Part shown: positions 55,148 to 63,557 of the stretch, in pieces
How the letters are laid out: every line of letters begins with the position of its first letter
How positions within the stretch are numbered: the first letter of the stretch is position 1
Origin: Candidatus Omnitrophota bacterium
GTDB taxonomy: Bacteria > Hinthialibacterota > Hinthialibacteria > Hinthialibacterales > JAKPRU01
DNA length: 64,000 nucleotides
Reading direction: 5' to 3'
NCBI GenBank assembly: GCA_029570205.1
Contig: JAKQSI010000045.1
Span: forward strand, 31,498-95,497
The notes under the pieces: generated by a model
What the model was told of the DNA's origin: nothing
What the model saw: only the letters and a program-made list of their open reading frames with translations
The model's database searches: none
Made by a program: the position numbers and the translations under genes

Positions 55148-56215
55148 CTACATGCGCAGTTTTGGGTCGAGCGCATCTCGAAGGCTGTCTCCGACAATCG
55201 AAAACGCCAGTGAGAGAACGAACAGGAACACCGTGGCCCCGGCCAGAGGCCACCAGACACTGGGCTGACGGGCCAGTTCATCCTTCGCTGCCGAAATCAC
55301 TTGCCCCCAGGTCGCCAGGGACGGGTCTACCCCTATCCCCACATAACTCAGGAAAACCTCCAGCGAAACCGCCTGCACAAAACGAATAGTGAACGTGATA
55401 ATGATGATATGGCCGACGTTCGGAAGAATGTGACGGAAAATGATCCGGGTATGAGTTTGGCCCAGGGACCGAGCGGCAAGCACATATTCCCGCTCCTTGT
55501 GTTTGAAAAACTCTGCCCGGACCAGGCGGCACAAATCCACCCAGGTTGTCACACCGATCACGAGCAGAACATTCATCATGTTTTTGTCCATGAAAGTCAG
55601 CAATGCGGTCAACAGAAGCAACTGGGGTACCGATGCAAATGTGGAATAGACCCACACTACTATGTCATCTACAATCCCCCCGAAATACCCGCCCAGCGCC
55701 CCGACTACAACAGCAATCGGGATGGCGATCAAGGACGTTACCACGCCGATGATGAATGCCCAGCGAAGACCATGCAGGAGAATCGACAACACATTTTGCC
55801 CGTCGAGATTCGTTCCGAGCGGATACGCCCATGCCTCGCGTCGCAGAAGGCCCGAAATCCCGTGTTCTTGCAACTGAATCAATACGGTCGGCGGATGGTA
55901 TGACCAGTCTCGTCCGCGCCGCAACCCGATCATGCCATGCATTTCCGCAGACTCCAGAGCCAGGCTGTTGGATAGAAGCCATATCCACGAGTCAAGCGCG
56001 AACGGGCACACAAGTCTCTCTTCCTGCATGATAAGCAGAAAGACAGAGGGTTCTCCGATTTCAATCCGCCGAAGACGGTGGGTCTCTGAGACATCCCGTG
56101 CGAGAATACCGAAATGAACCAGCACCGCCAACACAACGCACATAACAATCACCGTCAGCGAGATCATCGCCGGCGTATCTTTTCGAAGGATTCTCCAGAC
56201 TTCTCGCCAGGGCAT
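55148..56215 (-). CDS. peptide-type ABC transporter permease (DppC/OppC/YejE-like)
   Basis: A 355-residue protein with TM1 at SLTVIVMCVVLAVLVHFGIL, a ~130-residue periplasmic insert, then five helices of the binding-protein-dependent permease domain. The EAA loop is VRAEFFKHKEREYVLAARSLG followed by HILPNVG. The large insert between TM1 and the core is typical of YejE/OppC variants. It pairs with the permease just upstream (7 nt) and the binding protein before that. No ATPase genes follow; the next gene is convergent. Confidence 0.92.
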   Translation of the reverse strand: MPWREVWRILRKDTPAMISLTVIVMCVVLAVLVHFGILARDVSETHRLRRIEIGEPSVFLLIMQEERLVCPFALDSWIWLLSNSLALESAEMHGMIGLRRGRDWSYHPPTVLIQLQEHGISGLLRREAWAYPLGTNLDGQNVLSILLHGLRWAFIIGVVTSLIAIPIAVVVGALGGYFGGIVDDIVVWVYSTFASVPQLLLLTALLTFMDKNMMNVLLVIGVTTWVDLCRLVRAEFFKHKEREYVLAARSLGQTHTRIIFRHILPNVGHIIIITFTIRFVQAVSLEVFLSYVGIGVDPSLATWGQVISAAKDELARQPSVWWPLAGATVFLFVLSLAFSIVGDSLRDALDPKLRM

Positions 56216-56222
56216 TGCTAAC

Positions 56223-57251
56223 CTAACCTACCTGTACACGGGGATCGACAATTCCATACAGAATATCCGCCGCCACATTCGCTAATATAAACAGCAAGGC
56301 TCCCAGAAACACAACCGCACGCATCGTGCTCAGATCCGCATTCTGAATAGCCTCGACTGTGATTCCACCCAGCCCCGGAATACCGAAAAATGTTTCCAGC
56401 AGCAAAGACCCCAGGTAGAGGAAGGGAATCGACACGGCCCAGCGTGTGATCAGAGGAATCAGCGCATTCCGCAAGACATGTCGAAACAGAACCGTGTTCT
56501 CCCCCAGGCCCTTTGCTCGCGCCGTACGGACATAGTCCTGGTTAATTTCATCGAGCATGAGAATGCGATTGAATCGAATCCCCGCGCCCATGGACAACGC
56601 CGTGTAAATCAGAATCGGAAGGGCCAGGTAGACATATCCCGAAAGGCCGCTCTCATAGCCGGAAATGGGGAAATACCGCCAATCCGCCGCCAGGAATTTC
56701 TGAAAGAACAGGATTAACGCGACGGAATTGAAACTCATCAGGAACACGGCTAATACAACAAACGCCCGGTCGATAACAGTTCCCCGATAAAGCGCGCAAA
56801 ACAAAGCAAGAACAATCGAAATCATCTCACTCAGGCAAAACGCGGGGACCATCATCTTCAGAGAAGGACCCATCCCATCAAGCAGAACCGCAGACACCGG
56901 GCGATCATCTCGGTCACGCCCGAAATTGAATGTCAACAGATCGACACTGTAATGCAGGAACAGAATCGGTTTTGATACGGGACGGATGTCCTCCTCCGTA
57001 ATCTCCGTCCCCGGTGCGGCCCGGCCGGCTTCGATTTCCATCTTCTTGCGAAAGCCCTCATCGGTATATACACAAAAACCTTTCTGTATTTTCCACTGCC
57101 GAATCGTTTCCGGATTTGCGGCCTTCTGAAGTTCTTTCACGGCTAACGTGTCCGGCGTATTGATAACATAAAATAAGGTGAATGTAAGGAGAATGACCCC
57201 GAAAAGAATCGGGATCGCATAAAGAATTCGTCGAACGGCATAGAACAGCAT
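56223..57251 (-). CDS. peptide-type ABC transporter permease (DppB/OppB/YejB-like)
   Basis: A 342-residue protein. The start RRILYAIPILFGVILLTFTL is the DppB/YejB hallmark. A periplasmic loop with a dikinase-unrelated acidic stretch follows, then the core with LDEINQDYVRTARAKGLGEN and HVLRNALIPLITRWA (EAA loop). The C-terminal VDPRVQVG is usual for the family. It is translated 5 nt after the binding-protein gene and 7 nt before the second permease. Confidence 0.93.
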   Translation of the reverse strand: MLFYAVRRILYAIPILFGVILLTFTLFYVINTPDTLAVKELQKAANPETIRQWKIQKGFCVYTDEGFRKKMEIEAGRAAPGTEITEEDIRPVSKPILFLHYSVDLLTFNFGRDRDDRPVSAVLLDGMGPSLKMMVPAFCLSEMISIVLALFCALYRGTVIDRAFVVLAVFLMSFNSVALILFFQKFLAADWRYFPISGYESGLSGYVYLALPILIYTALSMGAGIRFNRILMLDEINQDYVRTARAKGLGENTVLFRHVLRNALIPLITRWAVSIPFLYLGSLLLETFFGIPGLGGITVEAIQNADLSTMRAVVFLGALLFILANVAADILYGIVDPRVQVG

Positions 57252-57256
57252 AGAGG

Positions 57257-59320
57257 CTACCCCCGTTGTTGCTCCACAATTTTATATACGAATGCCGCAA
57301 CGATACCGACAAATAGAAGCGCAAACAGCACGGCGGGCAACCGGAACATTGTATTTGTATGACGCACCCATTCCAGTCGCGTGGCGGGGTCGGAAACGGC
57401 GTACCGGTAAGATCTGGTGGACATTGGAAGGGGCTTTGTCGGAGAAAACCAGTCATGATATAGCACGAATAGTCGATTGTAGTACAGATAAATCCATGGC
57501 ACGTCTTCGTCAACAATTGCCGACATTTCCCGAATAATCTCGGACTTCCGCTGCCGTTCCCCCGGGATGGAGTCGGAGAGAACCTGTAGTTCCTCATAAA
57601 GCCGGTCGTAGCGGTCGTTTCGATATGCGGCGTAGTTGACTCCTGGACGACGGTTGGGTCCGTACAGGAGCTGCAATACGTTCTGTGCATCCGGGTAGTC
57701 CATGGTCCAATTTGCATCGTACAGTTGCCCCTTGCCTTCGGCGGCGCGTCGGAGGAATTCGGGAAATGTCTGCAAGTTGCATTGAAGTCGGATACCGATC
57801 TCCTGCGCGCAGATTGTATAGAATCGTGCGATGTCTCGCGTTCCCTGGATCGCGGAACGAAATTCGACCGACAGTTCCAGCGGCGATCCATTGGGGGATT
57901 CGCATGTAACCCACTCTCCCGATGAATTCTGGCTGACAGAGTACCCGGCTTCCCTCAGAAGAGCGCGAGCCTGCTGCGGATCATAGCCCCCCCACGGTGT
58001 CCGGTAGTCCGGGTTGTATCCCCTTACGTCCGGCGGAATCAGCATGTTCGCAGGTCTTCCTCTTCCGTTCAAATAAGCCGAGATAAGATAAGCGCGGTCC
58101 ATACACAAACTGATCGCTCTGCGTAACTGTTTATGTCGTTCATCATAGCCCCCGACCCGTTCATCCTCCATATTGAACACGAGATAATTAATGCTTGGAT
58201 CGTCACAGATCTGTAAGTGGATTCCCTGCTCTCGAATCTCCCGTTCGAGTAGTGTGTCCGGCGATACCGCGCTATTCTTTGAATTAGCCGTTCCTGCAAA
58301 TGCGCGGTCGAATTGTTCCTTATTGAGCCGTTCATAGCAGTCGATGGTTCCCGCAAGAAACTCCATCCACATGGCGCTTGCTTCCGGGATAATAAGGAAC
58401 TGGAGTTCATCCGCCAAGGGAATGTGTTTACCGATATGAGGCGCCATGTAACGGTCCCAATCGCCCGGGTCCAGCGCGCCCTCCTGTTCCCATTTGCGGC
58501 GAAATATGTTTTTGTAGTTGTTCTGCCTGATGTCGGTTGAATCCAGTTGAGGGAAATAAATCTCGCGGTATTTCGGATTTCGGGTCCAGACCAAATGCTG
58601 CTTCTTGACATATTCTTTCAACATGAACGGCCCGGTGCCGACCGGGTGGCGGCTGAAATCAAGACCGTACCGCTCCACCGCCTCGCGCGGGACAATCGCG
58701 CCGTACGGCAGGCTCAAGGCCCACAGGAGTTGCGGGTAGGGAGACCGGAGTCGTATCTGAAATGTGTAGTCGTCCAAAATCGTCAATCCCTCTACCGGTT
58801 CATCGAATAGCCGATCGCGTGCTTGCGGATGGCCGGTAGCCAAAAATCGTCTGCGCCAGTCATCCAATCCAGGGACTTTATTCTCCAATACCCAGAATCC
58901 TCCTTCCGCGAGTGACATGAGACGTTTGAGCGAATAGACCGCATCCTGTGCGGTGACCCTGCGTCCCACTCCGTTCGGAAAACACGGGTCATCTTGGAAG
59001 GAAATGTCGTCGCGAAGTGTGAATGTATAGGTTCTTCCTTCATCGGTGATTTCCGGTATATGTCGGACGAGGCACGGTACAAGTTGCGGTTCCGGCGGGG
59101 AGGGGTATTGATAATCCACAAGCGATTCATACGCCAGGCCGCACTGCCGGGCGGAATAGACATCCCCGGCGCGATGCGGATCGAGAAAGCGGGGATCAAC
59201 GGATAGCGCAAGACGGACAACATGCCGATCCCCATCCTGCCTGGCCAACACAACGGCCCGCGAGCCGCAGGAGAGGAAGAAAAGGCATGCCATTGCGATC
59301 AGCGCATTATTCCTTGACAT
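57257..59320 (-). CDS. extracellular solute-binding lipoprotein, family 5
   Basis: About 687 residues. The signal peptide ends in a lipobox (MACLFFLSCGS). The family 5 (peptide/nickel/oligosaccharide) binding protein features are VDPRFLDPHRAGDVYS, YTFTLRDDISFQDDP, the region from GTGPFMLKEY to NPKYREIYFP and a C-terminal ANWTMDYPDAQNVLQLL. There is a hydrophobic segment at the very end (LPAVLFALLFVGIVAAFVY), which is not usual for this family. It may give a second membrane anchor. The start is ATG at 59320; ATG at 59356 is the alternative. First gene of the importer operon. Confidence 0.9.
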   Translation of the reverse strand: MSRNNALIAMACLFFLSCGSRAVVLARQDGDRHVVRLALSVDPRFLDPHRAGDVYSARQCGLAYESLVDYQYPSPPEPQLVPCLVRHIPEITDEGRTYTFTLRDDISFQDDPCFPNGVGRRVTAQDAVYSLKRLMSLAEGGFWVLENKVPGLDDWRRRFLATGHPQARDRLFDEPVEGLTILDDYTFQIRLRSPYPQLLWALSLPYGAIVPREAVERYGLDFSRHPVGTGPFMLKEYVKKQHLVWTRNPKYREIYFPQLDSTDIRQNNYKNIFRRKWEQEGALDPGDWDRYMAPHIGKHIPLADELQFLIIPEASAMWMEFLAGTIDCYERLNKEQFDRAFAGTANSKNSAVSPDTLLEREIREQGIHLQICDDPSINYLVFNMEDERVGGYDERHKQLRRAISLCMDRAYLISAYLNGRGRPANMLIPPDVRGYNPDYRTPWGGYDPQQARALLREAGYSVSQNSSGEWVTCESPNGSPLELSVEFRSAIQGTRDIARFYTICAQEIGIRLQCNLQTFPEFLRRAAEGKGQLYDANWTMDYPDAQNVLQLLYGPNRRPGVNYAAYRNDRYDRLYEELQVLSDSIPGERQRKSEIIREMSAIVDEDVPWIYLYYNRLFVLYHDWFSPTKPLPMSTRSYRYAVSDPATRLEWVRHTNTMFRLPAVLFALLFVGIVAAFVYKIVEQQRG

Positions 59321-59568
59321 GGTTCGTATGCCGCTTGGATTGTAGATTGGCAGCATGATAATAGGGCAGAGGGAGCAAGGTGGAGAGGGAAGATTGTCCG
59401 AAATTCGTCGGGACAGATCGGAATATATTTATAGTTGACAAACCGGGTCTTCGGAAACCGAACATGGTTGTCCAGACGTTATGAAAATGCCGTTTGATGC
59501 GACCAATCTGTTGAAGAAGGCGAGGACGCGATAGACTTTATGTGTTGAACTGCATTTCACTTACTGAA

Positions 59569-59641
59569 GCGCCGGTGGCTCAATGGATAGAGCACCTGAC
59601 TTCGGATCAGGCGGTTGGGGGTTCGATTCCCTCTCGGCGCG
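59569..59641 (+). tRNA. tRNA-Arg (anticodon TCG)
   Basis: A 73-nt cloverleaf. The acceptor GCGCCGG pairs with TCGGCGC. The D-arm region is GGCTCAATGGATAGAGC and the anticodon arm is CCTGA-CTTCGGA-TCAGG, giving anticodon TCG. The T-arm contains GGTTCGATTCC and the discriminator base is G. CCA is not encoded. An integrase gene faces its 3' end 18 nt away, so this is the probable island attachment site. Confidence 0.95.
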
Positions 59642-59658
59642 GGTTGATTTTACTGGAC

Positions 59659-60918
59659 TTACGTACTTCCCACCTTCTCTTGTTTTTCCCTCATCGTGCA
59701 ATGATCGTGCAATTCTGCTTGATTCTCCCAAGAATGAGATGGCCAGATTGGTGAATCGGATGGAGCATTCCATTTGGCAATCTCGGCTTCGATTTGGGAA
59801 ACCACCTTTTCACGGAACAAGGGAATCAGGCGCTTCCCCTGGTCTCCGTGGTAATGCCTCTCTCCGATTGTCGTCGGCGCATGACCGACGTACCGCTGGA
59901 CATAGTACCCATACCAACCCCCATCAATCGCCGCCGTTTGAAGCGTATTGCGCAGGTCTTTGGACTTGATCGAGACTTCCGGGTTCCACCTTCGCAGTTC
60001 ACGCTGAACGGCATGGGAATACCCATTATAGTCCACGAAATCCACAGGTCTTCTACCAGACCGCCTCTCCTTGAGAATCCAGACAACAATTCGAGGAATA
60101 GGGATTCTGCGAATCCGATATCGGTTCTTTACCGTCCCGTCAATTGTGATCGTTCCATCTTCCAGATCCACTTTTTCCCAGGTCAGCCGGAGAGCCTCTT
60201 GCAGTTGAAGACCAACAAGCCCCTGAAGGGCCACCCCAGCAGTCAATCGGTCACGCTCCGGATCTCTGGCTAGGTGATCCAGGAAATCCAACACCCCATG
60301 AATGGGAAGGTAGGGATTCCCCAGATCTTCCTGATAAATAGGAGAAACGGATTCACGCCGGGAAAGCCTCAGATTCCGGCAGAAATCGACATAAACCCTC
60401 GGCCAGTTGGCCGCCATCCAGGCCGATGTCCGGCGAACCGGAATCAGATACAATCGGATTGTGTCCGGAGCCAGATTCCGCTCCATCAGATATTTCTGAT
60501 AGTGGAGAGCATGTTCAAACCGAAGTTCGTGCCAAAAAGTTAGCCCTTGCTTATCCACCCAGGACAGAAAACACTCGCAATTCTGCCGGTCACCCTTACG
60601 GGTCGCAACGGACCAGTTGCGCGTTTCAGCAGCCTTAATCAGGGCATCACTGATGTGCATCTGCGGAAAAGCCTCGCCCGTATCCGGTTCTTTCTCCAGG
60701 CGATCCCCGGGCATAGAAAGAAGCCTCTCGGCCTCCTGAATGGCCTCACTCAGATCCTGAGCATCAAAGCGAATTCTCCTATACTTGCCGCCGGAATCTC
60801 TCCCGCTGACTTTCCATCGTCCTGGACTTTCCTGGTGCAGGGTGAATCGGTCGGTCTTGAACCGGTCTTTCTTTTTGGTTGTCAAAGAGCGAATGGTGCG
60901 TTGTTTTGGATGAGTCAA
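59659..60918 (-). CDS. tyrosine recombinase (island integrase) lacking the usual first catalytic Arg
   Basis: About 419 residues from TTG at 60918, which has AAAGGAG 7 nt upstream. A longer reading to 61059 has no such signal. A SAM-like N-terminal domain (~90-190, from ISDALIKAAETRNWS to HALHYQKYLMERN) precedes the catalytic domain. Box II reads KSKDLRNTL (Lys320, Arg323), followed by VGHAPTT (His346) and the nucleophile Tyr356 in ERHYHG. At box I, where TGLRxxE is expected, the sequence is VGLQLQEAL, so Gln238 stands in for Arg. Integrases next to a tRNA 3' end insert islands there. Activity of this variant is uncertain. Confidence 0.85.
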   Translation of the reverse strand: MTHPKQRTIRSLTTKKKDRFKTDRFTLHQESPGRWKVSGRDSGGKYRRIRFDAQDLSEAIQEAERLLSMPGDRLEKEPDTGEAFPQMHISDALIKAAETRNWSVATRKGDRQNCECFLSWVDKQGLTFWHELRFEHALHYQKYLMERNLAPDTIRLYLIPVRRTSAWMAANWPRVYVDFCRNLRLSRRESVSPIYQEDLGNPYLPIHGVLDFLDHLARDPERDRLTAGVALQGLVGLQLQEALRLTWEKVDLEDGTITIDGTVKNRYRIRRIPIPRIVVWILKERRSGRRPVDFVDYNGYSHAVQRELRRWNPEVSIKSKDLRNTLQTAAIDGGWYGYYVQRYVGHAPTTIGERHYHGDQGKRLIPLFREKVVSQIEAEIAKWNAPSDSPIWPSHSWENQAELHDHCTMREKQEKVGST

Positions 60919-61132
60919 GGTGATTCTCCTTTCCCACCTTGTCCCCATCACGTTGACGGACAAGATGATCCCAGTATCGGTTGAGAGAGTCAACCACATT
61001 CCCTCCCCAGTATCCTTTGCCCGGGGACCCCACCAAGCCGAATTGCCGCAGCGTTTCAATCTTGACGAAGCCGCGAAGGAGGTCCTTCAGTTCCTCACCG
61101 GTGTATATGGTGGTCGGATCCACGCGCCTCAT
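60779..61132 (-). CDS. small DNA-binding (excisionase-like) protein upstream of integrase
   Basis: 117 residues from ATG at 61132. The first ~60 residues (IYTGEELKDLLRGFVKIETL, then FGLVGSPGKGYWGGNVVDSL) look like a winged helix-turn-helix with a Gly-rich wing, as in excisionases or integrase-associated regulators. The rest is basic and hydrophilic. Its 3' part overlaps the integrase gene by 140 nt in another frame, so either the overlap is real or the true gene is shorter in function. Same strand and immediately upstream of the integrase. Confidence 0.55.
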   Translation of the reverse strand: MRRVDPTTIYTGEELKDLLRGFVKIETLRQFGLVGSPGKGYWGGNVVDSLNRYWDHLVRQRDGDKVGKENHLDSSKTTHHSLFDNQKERPVQDRPIHPAPGKSRTMESQRERFRRQV

Positions 61133-61456
61133 TGGTGTGACTTGCCTCTGATTTCTCAATGCACCCGCATTGGTGCGTTGGATACTTCTGAGGACAGTTT
61201 AAGAATGGAAGAGAGGCATTCCGTTGGCTTTGTGTGGGCAACTGTGGCAAAAGCAAAAAAGAATCGATTTTCGTGAGGAAATTACGTCATCCAATCAACC
61301 GGATTGCAAAAACGACCCGCTTGCTTCGAAACAATTTCATCCCAAATCCCTGCATATCCAGATCACTCTCCACCTATCTACCCGGAGCCATGCACCACAA
61401 GATACCGGATCAAAACGCGGTTCTCCGGACGCTTATACACAAACGACAGATTGGAG
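61133..61456. other. intergenic region upstream of the integrase module
   Basis: No convincing gene. A small hairpin GCACC-CGCATT-GGTGC lies near 61162-61177, just upstream of the DNA-binding gene, and could be a regulatory or recombination site. The short plus-strand frames here have no ribosome-binding signal and overlap each other. Confidence 0.4.
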
Positions 61457-63079
61457 TCAGGCTTTCAAGCGAATTGTGCCTTTACGTTCACCTGGCTCAA
61501 TCAATTCCTTGTAACCGCGGAGTCGCTTGAAGATGTCTGTGTATCTGCTTGACTGGATGTCGGTGTTTTCGAGTATATATTCCCATGGCATATCCGGTCT
61601 TTTGTTCTGGTGTGCATCGTACAATATTCCGACAACTTTTGCTTGTTTTGGGGTAAGAGTGTAGAGTATGCACTTCCAAACGATTGTTCGAGATTCTGAA
61701 TCAAAATAATTGTTCTCATCCCTCTCAGTTCTATCCTTCTTCAGAGCACATCGTATTTTTTCCGACTTCGTTTCCAGTTTCTCCACCTTTTTCAGGTAGT
61801 CCGCGATAGCCGGAGCATATTGAAGATCCATGACAGACTTCCATTGACACACCTCCGGGATTTCAACACTGAAAAGTGCTTTCAATTTCATGTAGAACTG
61901 GTTCCACGACTCTTTTTCCTCTACATACAAATTAACAGCTTTATCCAGAACGTCGTCCAAATAAATTATCCGCTTCGCGGCATTCGATGGAATCCCGGAT
62001 ACAAAATGACATTCCTGTTTGATCGTGTTGAGAATCCCTTTGTCAATCTCTTTTTGAATAAGCCAGGCGAACATAAGTAGACTATACAACCCACCAAAAT
62101 CCCACGTTTTGTTATTTTTAACAAAAATGAACTCTATAGCAAAAAGCCGGTCGATTTGATTTTTTGCCAACTGTTCGTTAATCAATTTTACCGTGGAATT
62201 CCATACGTTATCGGAGTTTCTTAATGACAATACTTCTACACTTTTTTGGAGAATATTCATCTTCAATTTAAAAAAAGATTCTCTGATCTCGTTACAAAAT
62301 GTTACATCTTCTTTTGTCAAAAAAGAAAACCCATTTGAATCCTTGTATGTGACCAGGCTCTCCTCTGTATAATAATCTTCCGAATCCTCTGTGTGGTCGC
62401 AGTAGGTTGTTCTTCCCCAGCAATAGAAAATCAGCCGATATCCATCTTTCGAGACATTTGTATATTCACGCAATGGATCGAGGATTGTTACATCCTCGTC
62501 CATCTTTCTGACTAAAGAATGAACGTTGAGGGAAAAGAGATCAGAACAGTTGTACTGTGGAACGTCGTCGGGTCTCAGAAATATCGGCTGAAATCCTTCT
62601 GGCTCCTTCACAACCAATGTTCGGGTGAGATATTGAAAAAACCAGGTAGAATAATGAAAAATCCGGTCAGGATAACCGGTTTCAACGACAGCATCCTTCT
62701 GCTTCTCCAGATAAGGAATGAATTTCTCCAGATTGTTTTTCAATTCCTCTTTCATTATATAGGGCAAATAAGGATTCCAACGGGTCGGGTCAGTCAAATT
62801 CAATAAAAAAACCAAGGTTTCAAACAGGTCCGGCCCAAGAATTTTTAAAGTATTCAGGTCCAAGAACGGACCCTTTTTCTTGGGACAAATGACATTCCAA
62901 AGCCAAGACCATCGCTTTATTCCGAGATAAAGGACGTCCTGAAAATTGTTACTTCTTAGCCCGACATCCTTGCCTGAGTCTTCCAGCCAACTCCGTACGA
63001 TTTTGCCGAGCCGTTCTAAGTCCAAATTCGGTTGGAGATTTTCCCATAACGATGTCGAAAATTCAGTTTCTGAAACCAT
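61457..63079 (-). CDS. unknown 540-residue protein with a C-terminal winged-helix-like segment
   Basis: I do not recognise the family. The protein is soluble, rich in Lys, Glu, Asn and aromatic residues. It has no signal or clear membrane helix apart from LYSLLMFAWLIQKEI. The last ~80 residues (from LTPKQAKVVGILYDAHQNKR to YTDIFKRLRGYKELI) have the pattern of a helix-turn-helix, suggesting nucleic-acid binding. The coding sequence is clearly more AT-rich than genes left of the tRNA, in keeping with transfer. It is the main visible cargo gene of the island. A defence or regulatory role is possible but not shown. Confidence 0.7.
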   Translation of the reverse strand: MVSETEFSTSLWENLQPNLDLERLGKIVRSWLEDSGKDVGLRSNNFQDVLYLGIKRWSWLWNVICPKKKGPFLDLNTLKILGPDLFETLVFLLNLTDPTRWNPYLPYIMKEELKNNLEKFIPYLEKQKDAVVETGYPDRIFHYSTWFFQYLTRTLVVKEPEGFQPIFLRPDDVPQYNCSDLFSLNVHSLVRKMDEDVTILDPLREYTNVSKDGYRLIFYCWGRTTYCDHTEDSEDYYTEESLVTYKDSNGFSFLTKEDVTFCNEIRESFFKLKMNILQKSVEVLSLRNSDNVWNSTVKLINEQLAKNQIDRLFAIEFIFVKNNKTWDFGGLYSLLMFAWLIQKEIDKGILNTIKQECHFVSGIPSNAAKRIIYLDDVLDKAVNLYVEEKESWNQFYMKLKALFSVEIPEVCQWKSVMDLQYAPAIADYLKKVEKLETKSEKIRCALKKDRTERDENNYFDSESRTIVWKCILYTLTPKQAKVVGILYDAHQNKRPDMPWEYILENTDIQSSRYTDIFKRLRGYKELIEPGERKGTIRLKA

Positions 63080-63344
63080 CAGGACCTCCGTCCAAGAATC
63101 CCTCAGCGTGTAATTTGCTTTTGCAGGAGTTTATGATTGTCCAAATATCTTTCCTGTTCAAGGTCACAGAATCAGCCTCGCCGGTCCAGCCGCGTTGTTT
63201 TCTTCACGCACCTCACTGAGATAAGCAAGATCAAATGGAGCGCCATCTGCAAAAAAAAGGAACCTGCATCCGATCTGTTGAATTCGCAGGTTCATTCTCA
63301 ATGCCCGTGTTATTTTTTATGTTCCTGGTGATATCGCGGGCATT

Positions 63345-63557
63345 TCACAGCCCATTATCCTTAAAACCCGGCTTACCGTTGACCCGTTTTCTGAACAGGG
63401 ATTTCCAGAAACTTTCTCTTCTGCCAATTACGATGACATAAGGGCCAAACTTCTTCAGAATGTCTCTCATTTTCAATGGAGGGAGTATCTGCCTCTCTCT
63501 TCGAAACCATTTCAACACCTTGTCCAGAAAGGTTTCTCTCGACGGACGAATCGTCAT
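63345..63557 (-). CDS. 70-residue basic protein of unknown function
   Basis: AAAAGGAGG lies 8 nt before the ATG at 63557, so translation is likely. The protein is basic (FLDKVLKWFRRERQILPP, then FWKSLFRKRVNGKPG) with one short hydrophobic strand (YVIVIG). It is not recognised. A longer frame on the same strand (63373-63789) overlaps it but has no comparable start signal. It lies upstream of the 540-residue gene on the same strand, 265 nt away. Confidence 0.55.
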   Translation of the reverse strand: MTIRPSRETFLDKVLKWFRRERQILPPLKMRDILKKFGPYVIVIGRRESFWKSLFRKRVNGKPGFKDNGL

